From Roseburia sp. (GTDB taxonomy: Bacteria > Bacillota > Clostridia > Lachnospirales > Lachnospiraceae), in the NCBI GenBank assembly GCA_017937095.1, contig JAGBEG010000007.1:186001-250000 (forward strand): a DNA stretch of 64,000 bases, given 5' to 3'. The position numbers and the translations under genes were made by a program. A model generated the notes under the pieces. That model was not told the DNA's origin and did not search any database. It was given only the letters and a program-made list of their open reading frames with translations. Positions 35,393-43,840 of the stretch are shown piece by piece (position 1 is the stretch's first letter; the number at the start of each line of letters is the position of its first letter).

Positions 35393-35855
35393 GCGCTGCG
35401 GCTGTCTTCTGCTTGCGGTTATGCTTCTTTTCTCTGTGCTGCTTCCGTGCGAGAGCGCGTGGGATGTGCCAAAGAGCCAGACCCAGGAAACGGGCTGGGA
35501 AATGTATCTGACAGAGTTTGGACCGCAGGAGGCGTCTGTTGCGGAGACGTCTGTCGTGGCGGCGCCTCTGTACCGCAGGGCGGACGTACAGGTGACCGGA
35601 AGGGAGATAAGCGGTGCGCGTGGCGTTCAGTCGATCGAGTACAGAATGAGCTGCAGATACCGGAATCTGCAGCAGCTCAAACTGTTCGCATGGTGTCTGC
35701 TTGCTGCCTGCATTGCTTTAGCGGTGCAGCAGCATTCGTCCGGCATCGCCAGACGTAAGAGACAGTGGGAGCTTGTCCCGCGGAGCAGAATGATTGTTGA
35801 TTACATATGCAGGGCGGACGGAAAGAAGAACCGCCTGACATCCTCCATAAAATAA
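35313..35855 (+). CDS. small membrane protein, unknown function
   Basis: Up to 180 aa. The ATG at 35313 lies inside the preceding gene in another frame; ATG 35337 or TTG 35349 are alternatives, and none has a well-spaced ribosome binding site. Translational coupling to the upstream gene is likely. One hydrophobic helix lies near residues 31-47 (CLLLAVMLLFSVLLPCE), which could be a signal/anchor, and a second near 122-140 (LFAWCLLAACIALAV). Between them is an extracytoplasmic stretch of about 75 residues; a basic tail follows. Function not recognised. Confidence 0.6.
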   Translation: MKPIWSGRMTLYLQRRRKSIRFEAGSRRCGCLLLAVMLLFSVLLPCESAWDVPKSQTQETGWEMYLTEFGPQEASVAETSVVAAPLYRRADVQVTGREISGARGVQSIEYRMSCRYRNLQQLKLFAWCLLAACIALAVQQHSSGIARRKRQWELVPRSRMIVDYICRADGKKNRLTSSIK

Positions 35856-35884
35856 AACAATATTTTATGAGAGGATGAAAGGAT

Positions 35885-36028
35885 ATGAATATTCTTATTT
35901 GGATTTTAATGATTATTGGGGGAGCTGCGGGTCTTGTATCTACGCTCTACCTGTTAGTGGCGATGCCGGTCATTTTCGGCTGGAAAGTGTACCGCAGCAT
36001 CAAATACCGGATCAGTTTGTTTGACTAA
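35885..36028 (+). CDS. 47-residue single-span membrane peptide
   Basis: ATG 35885 is preceded by GAGAGG and AAAGGA. The hydrophobic segment covers about residues 3-32 (LIWILMIIGGAAGLVSTLYLL), with a basic tail KVYRSIKYR. A strong terminator follows 5 nt after the stop, which supports it as the last gene of the unit. Too short for homology-based naming. Confidence 0.6.
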   Translation: MNILIWILMIIGGAAGLVSTLYLLVAMPVIFGWKVYRSIKYRISLFD

Positions 36029-36033
36029 GGAAT

Positions 36034-36067
36034 AAAAGGGCTGTCGCATGAGTGCGCAGCCCTTTTG
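36034..36067 (+). terminator. strong intrinsic terminator
   Basis: AAAAGGGCTG (36034-36043) pairs with CAGCCCTTTT (36057-36066), with extra G-C pairs in the loop. It separates the small membrane protein from the CdaR-type regulator. Confidence 0.9.
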
Positions 36068-36099
36068 ACAACGCCGGATGGAAGGATAGGAAGAGGATT

Positions 36100-37266
36100 A
36101 TGTATATTTCGCAGGAAACAGCGCAGACGATTGTAGAAGAAATCGGGCGGGAAATTCATGAGCACATCAATTTTATTGACAACCGCGGTTATATCATAGC
36201 GAGTACTGACGAGGCGCGGATCGGGGACCTGCATGAAGGGGCAAAACGGATTATCCGGGAAAATCTTGAGGAACTGTATATTACTGCAGAAATGGAAAAC
36301 GCCAGCACGAAAAAAGGCATGAATCTGTCGATCCGTATCAACCATGAAATCGTCGGTGTGATAGGAATCACAGGCGAGCGCGAACAGGTCGTGCGCTATG
36401 GAAATATCGTCAGGCGCATGACAGAAATCATGCTGGAGGACAGCCTGACAAAAGATGAGCGCAGATACGACAGGCGTGTGCGCTACCGTTACCTTGAGGA
36501 ATGGATTGAAATGCCGCAGAGAGCGTATAACCAGAATTTTGTGGAGAGAGGAAAACATCTGGGGATTGATATTACAAGACCCCGCCGGGCGCTGATGGTG
36601 GAGGTGGAAAGATATCATGAGCTGTCGCTTTCGCTGGAAGGACAGCGCAGGCTGGAAAATATCGAATCCTCGGTGCGCCATCTGATAAATGCGCTGCCGG
36701 AGGCGCTTTACTTAAGGAAGCCGGAGCGCCAGATCTGTCTGGTTGCGGCATGCCCGGATGAAAAGATGCGGGAACTCTCGGAGCGTATTTCCGCCAGAAT
36801 CTGGCAGAAATACAAAGAGGCGCTGCTGTTTGGAATCGACGGAGAGACGGAAGGTTCGCAGGACGCGGGAAAAATCTGCAGGGAGGCAAAACGCGCGCTT
36901 GAATGCTGTAAATATCCCGATGCGGTACGCCTGTTTTACAACGATTTGAATGTCGAAATCCTGCTCAACGATATTAAGGACGAGACGATGGAAGAATATT
37001 TACAGAAGTTGTTTGTGGGAGTCACAGAGGAGGAGCTTAAAAACGATATGGAACTGATCGAGGGGTATTTCCGGTATGAAGGCTCTGTGACGCAGGCGGC
37101 AGAGCAGATGTTCATCCATAAAAATACGTTTCAGTACAGGCTAAAAAAGTTAAAAGAAGTTACGGGAAAGGATATCAGGCTGCCAAGCGAAGCGGCGGTC
37201 TACATGATGGCGCTGTACTGTTACAGAAAACGAAACGGCGAACACCTGTCATTCCGTATGGAATAA
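36100..37266 (+). CDS. CdaR-family sugar-diacid/glycerate regulator
   Basis: Transcription activator, 388 aa. ATG 36100 (GGAAGAGG upstream) is preferred over in-frame codons further up that would reach into the terminator. Residues 1-130 form the diacid-recognition domain (YISQETAQTIVEEIGREIHEHINFID, then IIASTDEARIGDLHEGA); the middle is the CdaR GGDEF-like domain. The C-terminus (from about 315) is the PucR-type helix-turn-helix (FRYEGSVTQAAEQMFIHKNTFQYRLKKL). The next two genes encode a GntP permease and glycerate 2-kinase, so it probably controls glycerate use. A 19-bp palindrome over the GntP promoter is its likely site. Confidence 0.93.
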   Translation: MYISQETAQTIVEEIGREIHEHINFIDNRGYIIASTDEARIGDLHEGAKRIIRENLEELYITAEMENASTKKGMNLSIRINHEIVGVIGITGEREQVVRYGNIVRRMTEIMLEDSLTKDERRYDRRVRYRYLEEWIEMPQRAYNQNFVERGKHLGIDITRPRRALMVEVERYHELSLSLEGQRRLENIESSVRHLINALPEALYLRKPERQICLVAACPDEKMRELSERISARIWQKYKEALLFGIDGETEGSQDAGKICREAKRALECCKYPDAVRLFYNDLNVEILLNDIKDETMEEYLQKLFVGVTEEELKNDMELIEGYFRYEGSVTQAAEQMFIHKNTFQYRLKKLKEVTGKDIRLPSEAAVYMMALYCYRKRNGEHLSFRME

Positions 37267-37314
37267 ATAGTTCCGGGTAACAAAAATCATTTGAAATATA
37301 TGTTTCCCATAACA

Positions 37315-37344
37315 TTTACAAACAAAGCCCACATATGCTATTAT
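37315..37344 (+). promoter_or_regulatory. promoter of the GntP-glycerate kinase operon
   Basis: TTTACA (37315-37320), 18-bp spacer, TATTAT (37339-37344) with an extended TGC just before the -10. Confidence 0.65.
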
Positions 37345-37362
37345 CTGTACATAAAGTACAGA
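37344..37362. promoter_or_regulatory. 19-bp perfect palindrome, candidate CdaR operator
   Basis: TCTGTAC-ATAAA-GTACAGA is a perfect inverted repeat starting at the last base of the -10 and covering the transcription start region of the GntP promoter. The downstream position suggests repression or roadblock rather than classical activation. Confidence 0.6.
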
Positions 37363-37424
37363 ATATATTAAAAAAACAACAATATTCTGTGCAAAATATA
37401 CAATAAATGATAGGAGGGGTTTGT

Positions 37425-38816
37425 ATGACTGGTATTCCGTTTCTAATTGTATTTGTTCTGGCGATCGTGGCAATGATTGTCATGATCAGCAAATTTAAGA
37501 TTCATCCGTTTTTATCTATTATGCTGGTGTCGCTGATACTGGGGCTTTTGGGCGGCATTCCGCTTGTGAATACGACGGATGCAGACGGCAATACGGTAAG
37601 CGGCATTGCAACGGTAATCGGCAACGGATTTTCATCGACGTTTACCAGTATCGGTATCGTAATCATCTTCGGAGCGATGATCGGTACGTTTCTGGAGGCG
37701 ACAGGAGCAGCGCTAAAGCTGGCGGATATGGTCGTAAAATTAGTCGGACCAAAGCATCCGGAGCTTGCAATCGAGCTGATGGGCTGGGTGGTATCCATTC
37801 CGGTATTCTGTGATTCCGGATTCGTAGTATTAAATCCGATCCGCAAAGCGCTTGTCAAGAAGACGGGAGCGTCCTCTGTGGCAATGACCGTTTGTCTGTC
37901 AGCAGGACTATATGCATCCCATGTATTCATTCCGCCGACACCGGGACCGATTGCGGCGGCGAATACCCTGAATGTGGGCGATCATCTTCTGTTAGTTATG
38001 GGGCTTGGCGTTCTTGTATCCATTCCGGCGTTGCTTGGTTCCTATTTCTATGCAAAATATATCGGAAAAAAGGTGCAGGCAAAGGATGAGGCGAACAGCG
38101 GTGATGTCGTAGCGAGCTACGAAGAACTGGTTGCATCCTATGGGAAGCTGCCGGGCGGCTTTATGAGTCTTGCGCCGATTATCATTCCGATCATTCTGAT
38201 GGCAATGTCGAATGTGGCGTCGATTCTTGGATGGACAGGAGCGGCACTTACGATCTTCACATTCCTTGGAACTCCGATCATTGCACTGGCAGTCGGCGTG
38301 GTGTTCGGTATTATTCTTCTTGTACAGTCTAAGATGGGCGGCAAGCTTTATGATCTGACAAATGATACGTTAAAGACCGTTGGACCGATCCTTTTCGTGA
38401 CGGCAGCAGGCGGCGTGCTTGGAAAGGTAATTTCCTCCACAAGTCTTGTAAGCTTTATCACGGAAAATGCAGAATCGCTTCAGGTAATCGGAATATTCTT
38501 CCCGTTCCTGTTAGCGGCGATCTTAAAATCTGCGCAGGGCTCCTCCACAGTCGCAATCACGACGACGGCGGGTATCATGGCTCCCCTTATGGGAGCGCTG
38601 GGAATGGATTCGGTTGCAATGAGCGCGCTTTGCGTTATGGCAATCGGTGCAGGCGCGATGACTGTATCGCATGCAAATGATTCCTACTTCTGGGTTGTTA
38701 CAAACTTTGGAGAAATGACACCGGATCAGGGATATAAGACGCAGACGCTTGGAACGCTTGTAGAAGGCGTATGCTCTATGGCGGGTATCTTTGTGATTTC
38801 CCTGTTCTTACACTAA
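37425..38816 (+). CDS. GntP-family permease (gluconate/glycerate:H+ symporter)
   Basis: Inner-membrane transporter, 463 aa. ATG 37425 follows AGGAGGGG; the ATG at 37407 lies upstream of that site and is unlikely. About 12 hydrophobic helices; typical GntP text includes FCDSGFVVLNPI, HVFIPPTPGPIAAA, AAGGVLGKVI and SHANDSYFWVV near the end. In GntP proteins these segments line the carboxylate path. Between the CdaR regulator and glycerate 2-kinase, it most likely takes up glycerate or a related sugar acid. Confidence 0.93.
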   Translation: MTGIPFLIVFVLAIVAMIVMISKFKIHPFLSIMLVSLILGLLGGIPLVNTTDADGNTVSGIATVIGNGFSSTFTSIGIVIIFGAMIGTFLEATGAALKLADMVVKLVGPKHPELAIELMGWVVSIPVFCDSGFVVLNPIRKALVKKTGASSVAMTVCLSAGLYASHVFIPPTPGPIAAANTLNVGDHLLLVMGLGVLVSIPALLGSYFYAKYIGKKVQAKDEANSGDVVASYEELVASYGKLPGGFMSLAPIIIPIILMAMSNVASILGWTGAALTIFTFLGTPIIALAVGVVFGIILLVQSKMGGKLYDLTNDTLKTVGPILFVTAAGGVLGKVISSTSLVSFITENAESLQVIGIFFPFLLAAILKSAQGSSTVAITTTAGIMAPLMGALGMDSVAMSALCVMAIGAGAMTVSHANDSYFWVVTNFGEMTPDQGYKTQTLGTLVEGVCSMAGIFVISLFLH

Positions 38817-38843
38817 GATCAAGGCAGGAAGGGTGAATGTGCT

Positions 38844-40079
38844 ATGTCACTGCGAAGAGACGCGGACGAGATTATCAGGGCTTCGATTCAGGCAGTATTG
38901 CCGGATGAGGCGGTAAAGAAAGCATTGGAAGGCAGAGACTTCGGCAGCGGAAAAGTGCGCATGGTAGCGGCGGGCAAAGCCGCCTGGCAGATGGCACATG
39001 CAGCCGCAGAAATTCTTAAGGACAGACTGGACGCCGGAGTCGTAGTAACCAAATATGACCATGTAAAGGGAGAAATACCGGGGGTGACCTGCTTTGAAGC
39101 AGGTCATCCGGTACCGGATGAAAATTCGTTTCGCGGAACGCGGGCGGCGATCGAGCTGGTGGAGAATCTAAGCGCCAGGGACACGGTGCTGTTTCTGATT
39201 TCGGGAGGCGGCTCGGCGCTGTTTGAGGAACCGCTCATATCGGGAGAGGAGCTTTCCGATATTACCGGACAGTTACTTGCCTGCGGAGCGGATATCGTTG
39301 AGATGAACACGATCCGCAAACGGCTTTCGGCAGTAAAGGGCGGAAAGTTTGCAAAGCTTTGCGAACCGGCAAAGATTTACAGCATCGTACTCAGCGATAT
39401 ACTGGGCGATCCGCTCGATATGATCGCATCGGGACCGGCTTACCCGGATTCCTCGACCTGCGGACAGGCGGTTGCGATTGCAAAGAAATATGATTTAAAG
39501 CTTTCGGAGAAGGTCCTTAAGCTGCTGCAGGAAGAAACGCCCAAGGAACTTCATAATGTAGAGACGAGCATTACGGGAAGTGTGCGAAACCTTTGCGAAG
39601 CGGCGGCGGTAAGCTGCAGAAAGCTGGGGTATCGTCCGGTGATACTGACGGACCAGCTAAATTGTGAGGCGAGAGAAGCGGGAGCCTTTCTTGCGGCGAT
39701 TGCAAAGACTTACCAGAAGAGTGAGGAGAGCATTGCATTTCTTGCGGGCGGCGAGACAGTCGTACATCTGACGGGAAAAGGAAAAGGCGGGCGCAATCAG
39801 GAGATTGCACTTGCAGCGGCAGAGGGGATCGCGGGACTTTCCGGCACGGCGGTATTCAGTATCGGAAGTGACGGAACAGACGGACCGACAGACGCAGCGG
39901 GCGGCTATGTGGACGGTACAACACGCGAAGTTCTGTCGCAAAAGAATATCTCCATCTATGACGTGCTTCAGGAAAACGACGCTTATCATGCGCTAAAGCA
40001 GAGCGGCGGACTGATTCTCACCGGAGCGACCGGAACGAATGTAAATGATGTGGCGGTGCTTCTGATAAAAAGAAAATAG
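38844..40079 (+). CDS. glycerate 2-kinase (GckA/MOFRL family)
   Basis: Phosphorylates D-glycerate to 2-phosphoglycerate; 411 aa. ATG 38844, AGGAAGGG upstream, 27 nt after the permease. The N-terminal DUF4147 domain has VRMVAAGKAAWQMA, LFLISGGGSALFEEP and IRKRLSAVKGGKFA. The C-terminal MOFRL domain has FLAGGETVVHLTGKGKGGRNQEIAL and GSDGTDGPTDAAGG. The permease and regulator context makes glycerate catabolism into glycolysis the clear role. Confidence 0.94.
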   Translation: MSLRRDADEIIRASIQAVLPDEAVKKALEGRDFGSGKVRMVAAGKAAWQMAHAAAEILKDRLDAGVVVTKYDHVKGEIPGVTCFEAGHPVPDENSFRGTRAAIELVENLSARDTVLFLISGGGSALFEEPLISGEELSDITGQLLACGADIVEMNTIRKRLSAVKGGKFAKLCEPAKIYSIVLSDILGDPLDMIASGPAYPDSSTCGQAVAIAKKYDLKLSEKVLKLLQEETPKELHNVETSITGSVRNLCEAAAVSCRKLGYRPVILTDQLNCEAREAGAFLAAIAKTYQKSEESIAFLAGGETVVHLTGKGKGGRNQEIALAAAEGIAGLSGTAVFSIGSDGTDGPTDAAGGYVDGTTREVLSQKNISIYDVLQENDAYHALKQSGGLILTGATGTNVNDVAVLLIKRK

Positions 40080-40102
40080 AATATGGAAAAATATGTATGA
40101 AA

Positions 40103-40164
40103 CACGCAGTGTCTGCACACAATAAAAGAAAAAGGATTGGATTGTGGCATGAAGACACTGCGTG
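40103..40164 (+). promoter_or_regulatory. 12-bp perfect inverted repeat bracketing the start of the hydrogenase-like gene
   Basis: CACGCAGTGTCT (40103-40114) is the exact reverse complement of AGACACTGCGTG (40153-40164), which lies in codons 2-6. The 38-nt loop contains the AAAGGA ribosome binding site and ATG 40149. In RNA this would put the start signal in a closed loop. Confidence 0.7.
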
Positions 40165-41264
40165 AATTGCATCAGGAGATTATAGAAAGGGAACAGAAGA
40201 GCGGGAGGCATTTTAGCGAAGAACAGGCTTTGTATCAGATGGATTGTCTGCTTCACCCCGAAAAGCAGGAAGAGAAAGAGCGGATGACGGCGGTCTGCGA
40301 TATGGAGGCGCTTGCGGGCAAGGAGGACGCGGCATCCGTGGCAGGGGAGCTTGCCGATGCGGGAAAGAGGGTCTATGCACTGATTGCCCCGGCGTTTATG
40401 GGGCAGTTCGGGGAGGCGGTCACCCCGGGACAGATCCGGTCGGCGCTAAAGGCGGCAGGCTTTGCCGGAATGGTGGAGGTGGCTGTCTTTGCGGATATTC
40501 TGACGCTGAAGGAGGCGCTGGAGTTTGATAAGCATGTTGTGAGCAGGAGCGATTTTCAGTTGACGAGCTGCTGCTGTCCGGTGTGGATCGCCATGATCCG
40601 CGGTATCTACGGGGAACTCGTACCGCACATGCCGGGAGCGGTCTCGCCGATGATTGCCGCGGGGCGTGCAGTTAAGAAAATTTACCCGGGAGCAGTCACG
40701 GTATTTGTAGGTCCCTGCCTTGCCAAGAAAAAGGAGGCGAAGGAGCCGGATATCGCGGATGCGGTCGATTATGTGCTGACGTTTCAGGAGATAAAGGAGC
40801 TGTTTGACGCGGCGTCCATAGCGCCTGAGAAAATGGAGGAGGACGAGAAGGTTCACTCCTCACGCGCGGGCAGGATCTATGCGCGGACCGGAGGCGTGAG
40901 CGAGGCAGTGCAGAAAACAGTCATGCAGCTTCACCCGGATCGTGAAATCATGGTGCGCCCCGTGCAGGCGGATGGTGTGAAAGCGTGCAGGCAGATGATT
41001 GAGGACATCCGCGCCGGGAAAACAGAGGCAAATTTCTTCGAGGGCATGGCATGTCAGGGCGGCTGCGTCGGCGGACCCAAGGCGCTGCTTCCCAATGAGG
41101 AGGGCAGGGAGCTTGTGAACCGTTACGGCGACGAGGCGCTCTATCAGACGCCGCTCGAGAATCCGTATGTGATTGAACTGATCGAAAAGCTTGGTTTTTA
41201 TACGGTGGAGGATTTCCTGGAAAAGAGCGATATCCTGACGCGTGATTTCGGAAATCACGCATAG
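40149..41264 (+). CDS. [FeFe]-hydrogenase C-terminal-domain protein without accessory clusters
   Basis: 371 aa. Start ATG 40149. The H-cluster motifs are present: TSCCCPVW (Cys141-143, normally TSCCPxW), GPCLAKKKE (Cys190; usually MPCxxKKxE) and EGMACQGGCVGGP (Cys302, Cys306). No N-terminal [4Fe-4S] or [2Fe-2S] ferredoxin domains exist; residues 1-90 are helical. So the four cysteines needed for the H-cluster are kept, but the electron relay is missing. Such short forms are thought to act as sensors or to pair with separate electron carriers. No hydrogenase maturases are in the window. Neighbours do not define a pathway. Confidence 0.85.
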   Translation: MKTLRELHQEIIEREQKSGRHFSEEQALYQMDCLLHPEKQEEKERMTAVCDMEALAGKEDAASVAGELADAGKRVYALIAPAFMGQFGEAVTPGQIRSALKAAGFAGMVEVAVFADILTLKEALEFDKHVVSRSDFQLTSCCCPVWIAMIRGIYGELVPHMPGAVSPMIAAGRAVKKIYPGAVTVFVGPCLAKKKEAKEPDIADAVDYVLTFQEIKELFDAASIAPEKMEEDEKVHSSRAGRIYARTGGVSEAVQKTVMQLHPDREIMVRPVQADGVKACRQMIEDIRAGKTEANFFEGMACQGGCVGGPKALLPNEEGRELVNRYGDEALYQTPLENPYVIELIEKLGFYTVEDFLEKSDILTRDFGNHA

Positions 41265-41276
41265 CGGGAGAAAATC

Positions 41277-41340
41277 TGGCGGGAGGGACATTAAAACCTG
41301 GCGGGCGGGACGTTAAAACCTGCCGGGCGGGACGTTCCCG
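41277..41340 (+). repeat. 22-bp tandem repeat between the hydrogenase-like and RsmF-type genes
   Basis: Units at 41277, 41299 and a 20-nt third at 41321, of the form TGGCGGGCGGGACGTTAAAACC. It directly precedes a promoter. Confidence 0.9.
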
Positions 41341-41369
41341 TTGCCTGTGTGGGAAGTTCGTGTTAAAAT
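41341..41369 (+). promoter_or_regulatory. promoter of the rRNA methyltransferase gene
   Basis: TTGCCT (41341-41346), 17-bp spacer, TAAAAT (41364-41369), 35 nt before ATG 41405. Confidence 0.6.
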
Positions 41370-41404
41370 GAATGGCAGAGGTTTTGGGAAAGAGGAGAAA
41401 ACAT

Positions 41405-42979
41405 ATGCTGCCAGAGGAGTTTTTGAACCGGATGAAGGAAATGCTGGGGGAAGAATATCCCGCGTTTTATGAGAGTTATGAGAAGCCGCGTTATCAGGCG
41501 CTGCGCGTCAATCCGCTGAAAGCGGACAGCAGGAAATTTGGCGCGGTAGCGCCATTTTCGCTTGCTCCGGTTCCATGGGCGGCGGACGGGTTTTATTATG
41601 CCGCTTCTGATACGCCGGGCAAGCATCCGTATCATGAAGCGGGGGTATATTATATTCAGGAGCCGAGCGCGATGGCTCCTGCGGAATATCTGATGCAGCC
41701 GCCTGCAGGGGAGCAGACAGATGCGGCGGCAGGTGCAGACGCCGGGCGATGCGGGGCGGATGACGGAAAGCCTGCCGCAGTGGGTGTCTGGGAACGCATT
41801 TTAGATCTTTGCGCAGCGCCGGGCGGAAAGAGTACACAGATTGCCGCGGCAATGCGGGGAAACGGAATCTTAGTCAGCAATGAGATTCACCCGGCGCGTG
41901 CGAAGATACTCTCTGAAAATATTGAGCGGATGGGAATTTCAAATGCGATGGTCACGAACGAGACGCCGCAGCATCTGGCGGAGCATTTCACGGAGTATTT
42001 TACGCGGATTCTGGTGGATGCGCCGTGTTCCGGCGAGGGCATGTTCCGCAAGAATGAAGAGGCGAGTGAACAGTGGAGCCCTGCAAATGTAGAATTGTGC
42101 GCGGACAGGCAGGATGAAATCCTAGACTGTGCGGCTGCAATGCTGGCAGGGGGCGGACGGCTCGTGTATTCGACCTGTACCTTTGCCCCGGCGGAGAATG
42201 AAGGAAGCGTCAGCCGGTTTCTTGACAGACATCCGGAGTTTTCCATTGAGAAGGTCACGCTCGCAGAGGGGATGTCGCCGGGAGTGCCTGCGTGGGGAAT
42301 GTGGCAGGATGAAAAAGAAACGACAAACGAAGGCAAAAATGCCGGAGGACAGTGTTGTATGGCGGATGCAGGGGGTGTGCGTGCGGAACTTTCCGGGACG
42401 ATTCGCCTGTGGCCGCACCGCCTCAACGGCGAAGGGCATTATCTGGCGGTTCTGCGCAAGACCGGCGAACCCGGGACGAATCCCGGCTATGCGGTATACG
42501 GAGAGGAGAACGGCATATCGGCACGTGATTTAAAGACGCCGGGAAAAGGATGTGCCGAATATCTGGAATTTGCAGAGAGCGCGTTTACGAAAGCGGGAAT
42601 GGAAAGGTTTGCATACGACGGCGCAAAATATATAAAGTTCGGCGATCAGCTTTATCTGGTTCCGCAGGGAATGCCTGCGGTCAAAGGGCTTAAGGTATTA
42701 AGACCGGGGCTTCACCTCGGCACGGTGAAGAAAGGACGGTTTGAGCCGTCGCACGCGCTTGCGCTTGCCGCGAAGCCGCATGAGGTACTGCACACGGCGG
42801 ATTTGCCGGCGGAGGGCAGAGAAATCCGCGGTTATCTAAACGGAGAGACATTTCCCGCGGAGGGTGAGAAGGGCTGGTATCTTGTGACGGTGGACGGCTA
42901 CAGCACGGGCTGGGGCAAGCTTGCGGGAGGCATTATGAAGAACCACTATCCGAAGGGGCTTAGGAAGCAGATCGGTTGA
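41405..42979 (+). CDS. RsmF/RsmB-type 16S rRNA (cytosine-C5) methyltransferase
   Basis: Methylates a cytosine in rRNA with SAM; 524 aa. ATG 41405 has AAAGAGGAGA upstream, while an earlier in-frame codon lacks one. NOL1/NOP2/sun core: SAM loop LDLCAAPGGKST, NEIHPARAKILSENIERMG, the DAPCSGEGMFRKNEEA motif and the catalytic Cys of YSTCTFAPAENE. The C-terminal part (about 370-524) has the RsmF-type PUA-like tail (GKLAGGIMKNHYPKGLRKQ). There is an Ala/Gly-rich insert (about 90-130). Housekeeping function with its own promoter. Confidence 0.92.
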   Translation: MLPEEFLNRMKEMLGEEYPAFYESYEKPRYQALRVNPLKADSRKFGAVAPFSLAPVPWAADGFYYAASDTPGKHPYHEAGVYYIQEPSAMAPAEYLMQPPAGEQTDAAAGADAGRCGADDGKPAAVGVWERILDLCAAPGGKSTQIAAAMRGNGILVSNEIHPARAKILSENIERMGISNAMVTNETPQHLAEHFTEYFTRILVDAPCSGEGMFRKNEEASEQWSPANVELCADRQDEILDCAAAMLAGGGRLVYSTCTFAPAENEGSVSRFLDRHPEFSIEKVTLAEGMSPGVPAWGMWQDEKETTNEGKNAGGQCCMADAGGVRAELSGTIRLWPHRLNGEGHYLAVLRKTGEPGTNPGYAVYGEENGISARDLKTPGKGCAEYLEFAESAFTKAGMERFAYDGAKYIKFGDQLYLVPQGMPAVKGLKVLRPGLHLGTVKKGRFEPSHALALAAKPHEVLHTADLPAEGREIRGYLNGETFPAEGEKGWYLVTVDGYSTGWGKLAGGIMKNHYPKGLRKQIG

Positions 42980-43088
42980 GCGGCGGCAGGCATGTCGAAG
43001 GCAGAAAAAGCAACCGGATGCAGATGGGACAGACAGATGCAAAGGATTGCCGGAGACGGGCGGCATTGACAGGGAAAGGCGTGGCGGC

Positions 43089-43766
43089 ATGGGTGATGAC
43101 AGTGTAAAGCGCATATACATAGAAAGCAGGCTGTGGAAGTTTCTTACCAGTGAATTTCTGGAGAACGTCAAAAGCAGGTATCATTACGGTGAAAGCGATA
43201 TGCCGCTGCTTCGCAGCGTGGCGGCTGATATGGCGGGATGTATGCGCTGGCAGGAGAGCGTATACCTTGTGTACGGGAATGAGAGCGGCGCGCAGGAAAA
43301 TCCCTCTGTGCAGGAAGACGAAAGAGACGATGGGAAGGGATATCATACGACTGCGACGGTCATCATGACGTTTGGAATCGGAATCGATCTTTTACAGGAG
43401 CGCTATCAGAGCACGGGGCGTATGCTTGAGAGCTACATGGTGGAGAGCATTGGCGGGGAATTGCTGATGCTGGGCTACCGGGAACTTTCGGGCTGGGTAA
43501 AGGAGCGCACCGGGTATAATGTGACGGCACAGCACTTTTTCGGGGAGGATGCGCGTTATCCGCTTGCGCAGATGCCGGAGGCGCTTGCACGCGCCGGACA
43601 GACGAAGGTTTCCTGCAACGACGGCTTTTGCCTGACACCAAAAAAGAGCGTCGTGTATCAGATTGAACTGTCGAAGGATGGCGGCGGGGAAAGCTGTACG
43701 GAGCCGTGCGCCGTATGCAGTATGCGGGCGTCGTGCACCGTGCGCGGCCGGGATGTGCAGGCGTAA
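43089..43766 (+). CDS. methionine synthase (MetH) activation-domain-like protein
   Basis: 225 aa. ATG 43089 preferred. The region LESYMVESIGGELLMLGYRELSGWVKERTG, then TKVSCNDGFCLTPKKSVVYQIEL, follows the pattern of the reactivation domain of B12-dependent methionine synthase (helix, then an LTPxKSV-like strand). It ends with a CxxCxxxxxC motif (CAVCSMRASC) seen in stand-alone versions. No MetH, corrinoid protein or SAM-recycling gene lies nearby. It could reactivate a corrinoid methyltransferase encoded elsewhere. Confidence in the family is moderate. Confidence 0.6.
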   Translation: MGDDSVKRIYIESRLWKFLTSEFLENVKSRYHYGESDMPLLRSVAADMAGCMRWQESVYLVYGNESGAQENPSVQEDERDDGKGYHTTATVIMTFGIGIDLLQERYQSTGRMLESYMVESIGGELLMLGYRELSGWVKERTGYNVTAQHFFGEDARYPLAQMPEALARAGQTKVSCNDGFCLTPKKSVVYQIELSKDGGGESCTEPCAVCSMRASCTVRGRDVQA

Positions 43767-43773
43767 AAAAAGA

Positions 43774-43802
43774 TTGGAAAGTGAGACAAATCCTGCTATA
43801 AT
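43774..43802 (+). promoter_or_regulatory. promoter of the hybrid histidine kinase
   Basis: TTGGAA (43774-43779), 17-bp spacer, extended TGC-TATAAT (43797-43802). Confidence 0.75.
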
Positions 43803-43840
43803 AAGAAGAACTTGGGTATTTATATGACAGGAGCGTGCGG

